Shown here in pieces: positions 7,781-15,245 of a stretch of DNA of 64,000 nucleotides (its first letter is position 1; each line of letters opens with the position of its first letter). The position numbers and the translations under genes were made by a program. The stretch is taken from NCBI GenBank assembly GCA_900548355.1, contig URKR01000005.1, positions 1 to 64,000 on the forward strand. Reading direction: 5' to 3'. Below the pieces are notes generated by a model. The model worked only from the letters and a program-made list of their open reading frames with translations, was not told where the DNA came from and searched no databases. This stretch comes from an uncultured Oscillospiraceae bacterium (GTDB lineage Bacteria > Bacillota > Clostridia > Oscillospirales > Ruminococcaceae).

Positions 7781-9703
7781 TTAGTGGGAGGCTGCGCGCA
7801 GCGGCTGGCTTGCTTCGGGGTCTGCCTGGCCGCCCTGCATGCGGTGCAGCGCGGGTTGTGCCGGGGCGTTTTGCCGCCCATTCATCACAAGCATCTGCAG
7901 TCGGTTTTCAAGGTTGGCCTCACTGACATCGGGGTCAAAATCCAGCGGCAGGATCTGTGCATCGGGATAAAGTTCCTTGAGTCGTTTGGCAATACCGCGG
8001 CCCACCACATGGTTGGGCAGGCAGCCAAACGGCTGTAAGATGACAAAAGCGCGGCAACCGCGGGCGGCGTGATGCAAAATTTCGGCCGGGATCAGCACGC
8101 CCTCGCCGGCGTCAAACGTGTGCGGAATGATCGGATCGCTGAGCTTGACAAGTTCGGGCAGCCTGCAGGGCGGTTCATAGAGCGGGTGGGCTGCGGCGAT
8201 CGAATCGGTCAGCGCATGGGCGCCCTCAAACACAGTGTTGGCAATGTGGAACCAGGCCTTGGTTGCCAGCGGGCGGTGCAGATGAAATTCGCGGTTTTGG
8301 GTATCGCGGCTGAAGTAGCTCTTGCGGATGACATCGGTCATATGCGCTTCGATGATTTCAAAGCCGTTCTTTTCAAGATAAGCTTCAATCTCGCGGTTGG
8401 CGCCGGGGTGGAAGTTCAGCAGATATTCACCAACAATCAGCACCTGCGGCTTCGGCTTGCTGCGGTCGCAGGGCACCTGTTTCAGGCGTGCAATGCCGCG
8501 GCGCAGACCCTGCTCAGCCCCGCGTACGCCATGCTTCTGCAGCCCGTCCACAACAAGGTCCATTGCCTCATCAAAGGCTTTCTGGGTGCTGCCGGGCACG
8601 GTTTCGTAAGGACGGATTTTTCGAAGCAAAGATTCCAGCGCATCGATCATCGGCATGGCATAAGCAATGCGGATCGACGTCAGCAGGTTCATGCGGAACC
8701 CCGGGTGTTGGTTGTGGCTGTCGGCGTCATCGTTTGTCAGGATCGGCACGTTTGCAAAGCCGGCGTCATCCAGCGCTTTGCGCAGCAGAGCGCTGTAGTG
8801 TGTCAGGCGGCAATCGCCAATATACTTGGCCATGGCAACCGCCACATGATCGGTGTCATACCGGCCGCTCTGAAGCGCGGCCAGCACCTCGCCAATGACC
8901 ATCTGCGCCGGAAAGCAGATATCGTTGTGCACATACTGTTTCCCAAGCCGGATCGCCTCTTCACGCCCGAGTTCGAGCGGGACGGTGCGCAGGCCCTGGG
9001 TGGCAAATGCGGCGGACAGTACCCGGCAAAAAGCGTGCGAAGTGTTGGGAACCAGCACCAGGCGGGTTTTGCGGTCCTGTGCGGTGAACTTGACCGGGTA
9101 CGGGTCCGGCAGCGGGTGGATTTCGGCGGACAGCCCGGCGGCGCGCCGCATGTTCAGCGTTTCAAGGAAGGAACGCACCCGGATCCGCAGCGGCCCCTGT
9201 ACGTCGCTTTCGTCCAGCTTCAAAATCAGCGGCGTTCGGCCTGCAATTTCCCGCAGAAGTCGGGTGATTTCATCCGAAAGATAAGCGTCATGCCCGCAAC
9301 CGAAACTGACAATCTGAATGTATTCAAGATGCGGGTTGCGCGCTGCGATCACGGCGCTCTCCAGCATCCGGGCGTGGTAATTGTTGACAATATCCAGCGC
9401 GCTTGCGTCCAGCGGGACATCGTCAAGGCCGGGCAGCGAATCCACCGTCAGAACGGGCACGCCAAAGCCGGTCAGCATGGCAGGCAGATCATGGTTGACA
9501 AGGGTGTCCGTCTGATACGGCCGGGAGGCCAGCACCACAGCATACTGTCCGGTGCGGGTTACCTCATCCAATACCTTTTGCCCGGCCTGCTGCATCTCGC
9601 GGCGGAATGCCTGCTGGGCCTTGTCGCCGGCCGTAATGGCAGCCCTGGTTAAAGCGGCGGAAATCTTCCAGTGCATCCAGCCCGATGAAACTGTGCGGCG
9701 CAT
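7781..9703 (-). CDS. C-terminal fragment: DUF2229/HgdB-like part of activase protein
   Basis: An open frame of up to 640 residues with no convincing start codon or ribosome site of its own. Family-like sequence begins near AITAGDKAQQAFRREM, about 20 codons in. Recognisable stretches are VVLASRPYQTDTLVNHDLP, YIQIVSFGCGHDAYLSDEI, LVLVPNTSHAF, KYVHNDICFPAQMVIGE, YIGDCRLTHYSALLRKAL, and VILQPFGCLPNHVVGRG with a conserved Cys. This resembles the 2-hydroxyglutaryl-CoA dehydratase D-component fold fused to the activase in clostridial proteins. As it stands it is probably not translated on its own. It ends in a low-complexity tail before the shared terminator. Confidence 0.8.
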   Translation of the reverse strand: MRRTVSSGWMHWKISAALTRAAITAGDKAQQAFRREMQQAGQKVLDEVTRTGQYAVVLASRPYQTDTLVNHDLPAMLTGFGVPVLTVDSLPGLDDVPLDASALDIVNNYHARMLESAVIAARNPHLEYIQIVSFGCGHDAYLSDEITRLLREIAGRTPLILKLDESDVQGPLRIRVRSFLETLNMRRAAGLSAEIHPLPDPYPVKFTAQDRKTRLVLVPNTSHAFCRVLSAAFATQGLRTVPLELGREEAIRLGKQYVHNDICFPAQMVIGEVLAALQSGRYDTDHVAVAMAKYIGDCRLTHYSALLRKALDDAGFANVPILTNDDADSHNQHPGFRMNLLTSIRIAYAMPMIDALESLLRKIRPYETVPGSTQKAFDEAMDLVVDGLQKHGVRGAEQGLRRGIARLKQVPCDRSKPKPQVLIVGEYLLNFHPGANREIEAYLEKNGFEIIEAHMTDVIRKSYFSRDTQNREFHLHRPLATKAWFHIANTVFEGAHALTDSIAAAHPLYEPPCRLPELVKLSDPIIPHTFDAGEGVLIPAEILHHAARGCRAFVILQPFGCLPNHVVGRGIAKRLKELYPDAQILPLDFDPDVSEANLENRLQMLVMNGRQNAPAQPALHRMQGGQADPEASQPLRAASH

Positions 9704-11501
9704 TCCGGGCTTGCTCCTTGGTCAGCAGTGCGGCGCCGATCGCGCCCATGATTTCGGGATACGGTGCGCGGGTCACCTTCCGCCCGGTGTATTGTTCCAT
9801 TGCGCGGAGTACGGCGTCATTGCGGAAAGTGCCGCCCTGCACGACAATTGTGTCGCCCAGCCGGTCAAGATTTGAAAGGCGGATGACCTTTGTGAAGACA
9901 TTTTCAATGATCGACCGGCAGAGCCCCGCCATGATATCGCCGGCGCTTTTGCCGTTGCGCTGTTCGGTGATGATGCTGCTGTTCATGAACACGGTGCAGC
10001 GGCTGCCAAGCTTTGCCGGGTGCCGGGCGCGGAAAGCCTCTTCGGCAATCTGGTCAACCGGGATCTGCAGCGAAGCCGCAAAGTTTTCGAGGAAGGAGCC
10101 GCACCCGGACGAGCACGCTTCGTTTACAACGATGTTCGTGATGATGCCATGGTCCAGCCAGATCGCTTTCATATCCTGCCCGCCAATATCAAGCAGGAAA
10201 GAAGCGTTCGGCACATATTCGGCAGCCGCGCGGGCATGGGCGACCGTCTCCACCACATGGTATTCGGCAGAAAAGGCGTTGGCAAACAGCTGCTCGCCAT
10301 ATCCGGTGGTGCCTACACCAAGAATGTCCAGCTGTGCGCCGGCCTTGCGGTAACGGTCGCGCAGTGCAATCAAAGCGTCCCGTGCGACCAAAAGCGGTTC
10401 GCCGCGGTTGGGAGCATAAAAACTGTCCAGCAGTCGGCCATCTTCGCCCAGCAGCACAAACTTGGTTGTCGTACTGCCCGAATCAATGCCCAGGTACCCG
10501 CGCACCGTCTGCCCGGCGGCCGGCTGCAGCGGGGACCAGGCGGGCAGAGCATGGCGGGCCTTGAAAGCAGATTCTTCTTCTGCGGATGCAAAGTACAGCG
10601 GGCCGTCCTCGGTGTGGTCGGTTGGCCGGTTTTGAAGCCGGGTTAGAAGGTCACCGGCCGTAAGCGGCGCGCCCTGGTCTTTCCACAGATCGCGGGCTGA
10701 CAGCGCCGCGCCGTATGCCATCATCCGTTCAGGATGTTCAGGCAGCAAAATATCTTCCGTACCAAGGCCCAACCGCTTGGAAAAAACCTGCACAAGGGTG
10801 TGGTTGAAGGTCAGCGGGCCGCCCTCAAACGCAACCGGCGGCTGAATGGTCAAACCTTGGGCCAGGCCGCCGATGGTCTGTTTGGCCACGGCATGAAAAG
10901 CGGACAACGCCAAATCGGCCCGGCTGACCCCCTGGTTGAGCAGCGGCTGAATATCGGTTTTGGCATACACGCCGCAACGCCCCGAAATGTCGTAAACGCA
11001 GCGGCCCTGGGCGGCCAGCGCATCCAGCTCTTCAACCGGCACGTCCAGAATCGAAGCGACTTCATCCAGAAAAGCGCCGGTGCCGCCCGCACAGCTTCCG
11101 TTCATCCGCATATCGGCGGTTTCAAGCTGGCCGGTGGCCTGGTTGCGGCGGAAGAAAATCATTTTGGCGTCTTGCCCGCCCAGTTCAATGGCGGTGCCAA
11201 CCCGCACATACAGCGTGCGCAGCGCCAGCGCGTTTGCCACAACCTCCTGGGTAAAGGGCAGCCCCAGCGCATCGGCCAGCTGTTTGGCACCGGAACCGGT
11301 CAGAACCGGCTGCAGCCTGGCACCGGGAAAACGCCCGCTCAATTTCCACACCGCTTTCGAAACGCTGGCGGCCTGATCGGCATGGTGGCGCCGATAATCT
11401 GAATAAAGCACGGTGCCGTCCTTTGCATCCACCGCAACAATTTTGGTGGTAGTGGAACCGATATCAATCCCTACATACAAAATGGTTTGCTCGTATCGCA
11501 T
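9564..11501 (-). CDS. N-terminal fragment: double ASKHA (BcrAD/BadFG) activase domains
   Basis: About 645 residues from ATG 11501 (ribosome site AGGGAG). It shows two actin-like ATPase copies. Copy 1 starts at YVGIDIGSTTTKIVAVDA, with ELGGQDAK and MNGSCAGGTGAFLDEVA. Copy 2 starts at YLGIDSGSTTTKFVLLGE, with LLDIGGQDMKAIW and NEACSSGCGSFLENFA. The Cys in GSCAGGTG and SSGCGS match the ligands of the bridging [4Fe-4S] cluster in these activases. Homology ends at FIGLDALEDFRRFNQG; the last ~18 residues are out-of-frame translation past the break. It is preceded by the MarR gene, 81 nt upstream, probably in one transcript. Confidence 0.85.
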   Translation of the reverse strand: MRYEQTILYVGIDIGSTTTKIVAVDAKDGTVLYSDYRRHHADQAASVSKAVWKLSGRFPGARLQPVLTGSGAKQLADALGLPFTQEVVANALALRTLYVRVGTAIELGGQDAKMIFFRRNQATGQLETADMRMNGSCAGGTGAFLDEVASILDVPVEELDALAAQGRCVYDISGRCGVYAKTDIQPLLNQGVSRADLALSAFHAVAKQTIGGLAQGLTIQPPVAFEGGPLTFNHTLVQVFSKRLGLGTEDILLPEHPERMMAYGAALSARDLWKDQGAPLTAGDLLTRLQNRPTDHTEDGPLYFASAEEESAFKARHALPAWSPLQPAAGQTVRGYLGIDSGSTTTKFVLLGEDGRLLDSFYAPNRGEPLLVARDALIALRDRYRKAGAQLDILGVGTTGYGEQLFANAFSAEYHVVETVAHARAAAEYVPNASFLLDIGGQDMKAIWLDHGIITNIVVNEACSSGCGSFLENFAASLQIPVDQIAEEAFRARHPAKLGSRCTVFMNSSIITEQRNGKSAGDIMAGLCRSIIENVFTKVIRLSNLDRLGDTIVVQGGTFRNDAVLRAMEQYTGRKVTRAPYPEIMGAIGAALLTKEQARNAPHSFIGLDALEDFRRFNQGCHYGRRQGPAGIPPRDAAGRAKGIG

Positions 11502-11582
11502 GCCTGTTTTACTCCCTGGCCTGTACGGCCATACTTTGAACCTTCCTGCCCTTTCCCGTTGCAAGCCTTGCGGGCAGCCGGG

Positions 11583-12023
11583 TTAAAAGCTGTGAATGTT
11601 TGCTTGGATCTGGCGCAAAATCTCCACAAAGCCTTCCAGCTGTTCAGGCGTCAAACCGCGGCACATCATGGCCTCCGCCGCCACAAGCTTGCGGCGGTTT
11701 TCCTCACATATGCCGCAGGCCTTGGCGGTCAGGTGAATACGCTTGCTGCGGCGGTCCAACGCGCTGGGAACCCGCAAAATCAGCCCTTTGCGCTCCATCG
11801 ATTTGAGAATCTCTGTCGCGGTGGAACGCCGGATCTGAAACACGGATTCCAGGTCTTTCTGGTACACTTCGCGGTCATCATGCTCAAATACATACAAAAG
11901 AAACCACTGCTGCAGGCCGGTGGGGCCGTCGCCGCAAAAATCACGCCATACATCTTCAAACAGGGCGCGGCGCAAGGCGTTGGCGGTGCCCACAAGTTCC
12001 ATCCCGACTGTTTTGTGTTGCAT
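11583..12023 (-). CDS. MarR-family transcriptional regulator
   Basis: 146 residues, ATG 8 nt after GGAG. The winged helix-turn-helix covers about residues 55-100 (VYQKDLESVFQIRRSTATEILKSMERKGLI, then the wing LDRRSKRIHLT). It lies directly upstream of the activase gene on the same strand and diverges from a MATE exporter. A likely job is control of the activase gene and/or the exporter and of itself; ligand unknown. Candidate half-sites lie in its promoter region. Confidence 0.9.
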   Translation of the reverse strand: MQHKTVGMELVGTANALRRALFEDVWRDFCGDGPTGLQQWFLLYVFEHDDREVYQKDLESVFQIRRSTATEILKSMERKGLILRVPSALDRRSKRIHLTAKACGICEENRRKLVAAEAMMCRGLTPEQLEGFVEILRQIQANIHSF

Positions 12024-12052
12024 AGTGAAGCTCCATTTGTTAGGATTTGAAC

Positions 12053-12092
12053 ATTTTGACCTATCCTAGCACATCTTTTGTGAAAATGTCAA
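12053..12092 (-). promoter_or_regulatory. MarR gene promoter with possible operator half-sites
   Basis: On the - strand TTGACA (12087-12092) and TAGGAT (12063-12068) are 18 nt apart. The inverted half-sites ACATTTT (about 12053-12059) and AAAATGT (about 12083-12089) flank the core promoter, as expected for an autoregulated MarR protein. Confidence 0.6.
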
Positions 12093-12232
12093 TGGACAAT
12101 TTGTTAAAAGATTATGCATCAAAAATCCAAGGTGTGGTGGATGAAAGAAAAGACAAAAGGCACGGCCGTGCACCGTGTGCGGCAAGAACCGGGTTAAGCG
12201 CAGAAGTGCGCGGAGATTTCTTTGCAATGGCC

Positions 12233-12261
12233 TTGTGTTTGCCCGGCGGTTGTGCTATGCT
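12233..12261 (+). promoter_or_regulatory. Promoter of MATE exporter gene
   Basis: TTGTGT (12233-12238) and TATGCT (12256-12261) with a 17-nt spacer, about 50 nt before the start codon. The rest of the 288-nt gap 12024-12311 shows no other gene. Confidence 0.6.
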
Positions 12262-12311
12262 TTTGCTGATACGCCGGTTTTCTGGCACCAGAAAGGGGAA
12301 ACAGAATCGGA

Positions 12312-13694
12312 ATGGATCAAAATCGAACAGCTTTGTTTGAAACCCGCCCGGTGCCGAGCGCCGTGATGACGCTGGCGGTACCAACGATTATCAGCTCGCT
12401 GGTCATGGTGCTGTACAACCTGGCAGATACCTTCTTTGTCGGGATGCTCAACGACCCTGTTGAAAGCGCCGGCGTTGCATTGGCGGCGCCTGTGCTGCTG
12501 GCATTCAATGCCATCAACAACCTGTTTGGCGTTGGCAGTTCCAGTATGATGAGCCGGGCCCTTGGCCTGAAGGATGAAGATACCGTCGCCCGCAGTTCGG
12601 CTTTCGGGTTTTATTGCTCGCTGATCTGCGCGCTGCTTTTCTCACTTGGGTTTACGGTTTTCCAAACCCCGCTGCTGCGTTTGCTTGGCGCAGACCAAAC
12701 AACCTTTGACGCAACGGCGGAGTATCTGTTCTGGACAGTCACCCTCGGCGCGGCGCCGTCCATCCTGAACGTCGTGCTCTCCTACCTGGTGCGGGCTGAA
12801 GGCTCCACCCTGCACGCAAGCATCGGCACAATGAGCGGGTGCATCCTCAACATTCTGCTTGACCCGATTTTTATTCTGCCCTGGGGCTTTAATATGGGGG
12901 CGGAAGGCGCGGGCCTGGCCACCTGCCTTTCGAACTGTGTGGCCTGCCTGTACTTTTTTGTGTTGCTTTATCTGCGCCGCCGCACCACGGCGGTCTGCAT
13001 CTCGCCGCGGATGTTCGGCTTCCGCAAAAATATTGCGTTTGGCGTGTTCCAGGTGGGGGTTCCGGCTTCCATTCAGAATCTGCTCAATGTTACCGGTATG
13101 ACCATTCTCAACAATTTTGCGGCAGGCTTTGGCGCCGACGCCGTCGCAGCCATCGGCATTGCCCAAAAGATTTATCAGGTGCCGTGGAACGTATCAAACG
13201 GGTTTTCGCAGGGGGTTATGCCGCTGGTGGGCTATAACTATGCCAGCGGCAACGCCGGCCGTATGAAGCAGGCGGTCCTTTTCTGCATGAAGGTTTCGGT
13301 TGGCTTTATGATACTGGCGGCGCTGGTGTGCCACCAGATGGCCGGGCCGCTGATCGGCCTGTTTATGAAAACGGAAAGCATTGTGGCATACGGCGCCGCT
13401 TTCCTGCAGGGGTTTGCGCTGTCCCTGCCGTTCCTGGCCGTAGACTTTTTGGCGGTCGGCGTTTTTCAGGCTTGCGGATTGGGGAAAAACTCGCTGATTT
13501 TTGCCATTATGCGCAAGGTTGTGCTCGAAATCCCGGCGCTCTGCCTGCTGAACTTCCTGTTCCCGCTGTATGGGCTGGCGTACGCCCAACTTGTGGCGGA
13601 AGTGATCCTTTGCATCGCGGCGGTTGTTGTGCTTCGGCATCTGTTTACCACGATGGATTCCCGCCAGGCTGCCGCTGCTTTGTCCGATGATTGA
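12312..13694 (+). CDS. MATE-family multidrug/metabolite exporter
   Basis: 460 residues with about 12 membrane segments and the two-bundle MATE layout. The N-terminal signature is ALFETRPVPSAVMTLAVPTI, followed by NLADTFFVGMLND. The second half starts near FRKNIAFGVFQVGVPASIQN. It exports cationic or aromatic compounds using a Na+ or H+ gradient; the substrate is unknown. ATG follows a GGGGAAA-type ribosome site. It is divergent from the marR gene and ends in a bidirectional terminator. Confidence 0.92.
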   Translation: MDQNRTALFETRPVPSAVMTLAVPTIISSLVMVLYNLADTFFVGMLNDPVESAGVALAAPVLLAFNAINNLFGVGSSSMMSRALGLKDEDTVARSSAFGFYCSLICALLFSLGFTVFQTPLLRLLGADQTTFDATAEYLFWTVTLGAAPSILNVVLSYLVRAEGSTLHASIGTMSGCILNILLDPIFILPWGFNMGAEGAGLATCLSNCVACLYFFVLLYLRRRTTAVCISPRMFGFRKNIAFGVFQVGVPASIQNLLNVTGMTILNNFAAGFGADAVAAIGIAQKIYQVPWNVSNGFSQGVMPLVGYNYASGNAGRMKQAVLFCMKVSVGFMILAALVCHQMAGPLIGLFMKTESIVAYGAAFLQGFALSLPFLAVDFLAVGVFQACGLGKNSLIFAIMRKVVLEIPALCLLNFLFPLYGLAYAQLVAEVILCIAAVVVLRHLFTTMDSRQAAAALSDD

Positions 13695-13703
13695 GAAAAT
13701 GTA

Positions 13704-13742
13704 CAAGCCCCCGCAAGGCCGTTTGGCTCTTGCGGGGGCTTG
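13704..13742. terminator. Bidirectional intrinsic terminator
   Basis: A 14-bp perfect stem (13704-13717 with 13729-13742) followed by a CTGTTTTT run on +, between convergent MATE and gltD genes. Confidence 0.9.
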
Positions 13743-13748
13743 CTGTTT

Positions 13749-15230
13749 TTACAGGTTGGTGTATCCCATCAGGTAGCGGTCCACCGCGGCTGCGGCATCC
13801 TGCCCTTCGCGCAGTGCCCAGACAACCAGGCTCTGGCCGCGGCGCATATCGCCGCAGGCAAATACCTTGGGGACGTTGGTTGCAAAATGGTCGTCTTCCA
13901 CCGTGTTGCGGGCGGTCAGCGCAACGCCGAACGCTTCGGCCGTATAGGGCTGGCAACCGGTAAAGCCGGCCGCAATCAACACAAGATCGCACTCAATCAC
14001 AAACTCTTCGCCGGTGGGGACCATCGCACGGCGGCCGGTGGATTCATCCACAATTTGGCTTTCAAGCTTGGAGACCAATGCGGCGCAGACCTGCCCGGCT
14101 TCGTTTGCGTAAAATTCCTTGACCGTTGTCTGATAGATCCGCGGGTCTTGCCCAAAGATGGCGATCGCCTCCTGCTGGCCGTAATCGGTCTTGCGTACCC
14201 GCGGCCACTCGGGCCAGGCGTTGCCCGGCGCGCGGGCATCAGGGGGGCAGGGCATCATCTCCAGCTGCACAACACTTGCGCAGCCCTGGCGGATGGCCGT
14301 GCCAACGCAGTCGTTGCCAGTGTCGCCGCCGCCGATGACAAGCACCCGCTTGCCGGCGGCGTCAATCGCGCGCCCATCGGCAAAATGGGAGTCGAGCAGG
14401 CTGCGGGTCACGCTGGTCAGATAATCGACCGCAAAGTATATGCCGCCGGCCTCACGTCCCGGCAGATTCAGGTCCCGCGGCTGCTTGGCGCCGCAGCACA
14501 GCACAACGGCATCGGCGCTGTCCAGCAGGGCCTGGGCTGGCAGGTTGCCGCCGACATCGGCCCCGCAGGCGAAGGTAATGCCCTCCTTTTGCAGAATTTC
14601 GACACGGCGGTCGATAACCGATTTGTCCAGCTTCATGTTTGGGATGCCGTACATCAGCAGTCCGCCGATACGGTCGTCCCGCTCATACACCGTGACGGTG
14701 TGGCCGCGTTTGTTCAGCAGATCAGCCACGGCCAGGCCTGCCGGGCCGGAGCCTACAACAGCCACCTGTTTGCCGGTTCGCACCGGCGGCGGTACGGCGT
14801 GGATGGCGCCGCTCTCATACCCGTATTCAACAATTGCGCGCTCGTTTTCACGCACTGTTACCGGGTCGCCCACCGCCATGCCGCAGGTGCAGGCGGCTTC
14901 GCAGAGCGCCGGGCAGACACGGCTTGTAAATTCCGGGAAGCGGTTGGTTGCAATCAAGCGGTGCACCGCCAGATCCCAACGGCCCTGACAGACAAGGTCA
15001 TTCCATTCGGGAATCAGGTTGTTCAGCGGGCAGCCGCTGGCCGCCCCGCCGATCATCATGCCGCTCTGGCAGAAGGGGACGCCGCAGTCCATGCAGCGGG
15101 CGCCCTGGGTTTGCTGTTCTTCGGGCGGCAGCGGGATATGAAATTCATTAAAGTTGACAATGCGTTCTTCGGGCGGCAGCTCGGTGCTGGTCTGCCGCGC
15201 GATCTCCAAAAATCCGGTCGGTTTTCCCAT
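13749..15230 (-). CDS. gltD: Glutamate synthase, small (beta) subunit
   Basis: 493 residues. It passes electrons from NADPH through FAD and two [4Fe-4S] clusters to the large subunit, which makes two glutamates from glutamine and 2-oxoglutarate. Seen: N-terminal Cys clusters (GARCMDCGVPFCQSG, SRVCPALCEAACTCG), the FAD-binding VAVVGSGPAGLAVADLL near residue 150, and the NADPH-binding RVLVIGGGDTGNDCVGTAI near 285. GGGAGG ribosome site. It begins 15 nt after gltB on the same strand, so the two are co-transcribed. Confidence 0.96.
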   Translation of the reverse strand: MGKPTGFLEIARQTSTELPPEERIVNFNEFHIPLPPEEQQTQGARCMDCGVPFCQSGMMIGGAASGCPLNNLIPEWNDLVCQGRWDLAVHRLIATNRFPEFTSRVCPALCEAACTCGMAVGDPVTVRENERAIVEYGYESGAIHAVPPPVRTGKQVAVVGSGPAGLAVADLLNKRGHTVTVYERDDRIGGLLMYGIPNMKLDKSVIDRRVEILQKEGITFACGADVGGNLPAQALLDSADAVVLCCGAKQPRDLNLPGREAGGIYFAVDYLTSVTRSLLDSHFADGRAIDAAGKRVLVIGGGDTGNDCVGTAIRQGCASVVQLEMMPCPPDARAPGNAWPEWPRVRKTDYGQQEAIAIFGQDPRIYQTTVKEFYANEAGQVCAALVSKLESQIVDESTGRRAMVPTGEEFVIECDLVLIAAGFTGCQPYTAEAFGVALTARNTVEDDHFATNVPKVFACGDMRRGQSLVVWALREGQDAAAAVDRYLMGYTNL

Positions 15231-15245
15231 AAGTTTCTGCCTCCC

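Larger units (their letters stand above)
7781..11501 (-). pseudogene. Acyl-CoA dehydratase activase/HgdB-like large protein, internally deleted and frameshifted
   Basis: Two overlapping reading frames encode consecutive parts of one large protein. The first (from ATG 11501) has two ASKHA activase domains. The second has the HgdB-like C-terminal half. They are offset by one frame near 9640. The part that normally joins them in this family, a Cys-rich CxxC / GNRC segment and the start of the DUF2229 region, is missing: together they give about 1,240 residues against roughly 1,400-1,500 for full-length relatives (from memory). The reading is therefore a deletion of some 150-250 codons that also broke the frame. 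The function in intact relatives is ATP-driven electron transfer to 2-hydroxyacyl-CoA dehydratase-type enzymes. An assembly error is the main alternative. Confidence 0.7.

Noticed and set aside
8069..9652. Open frame of about 530 codons on the + strand
   Set aside because: Antisense to the C-terminal half of the activase, whose motifs are clear.
9600..9703. Programmed ribosomal frameshift joining the activase halves
   Set aside because: No slippery heptamer or following pseudoknot is evident, and the protein block between the halves is missing, which a frameshift would not explain.
12047..12340. Possible 97-residue protein in the marR-MATE gap
   Set aside because: It runs over the marR promoter and operator sites and into the MATE start, has no ribosome site, and looks like no known protein.
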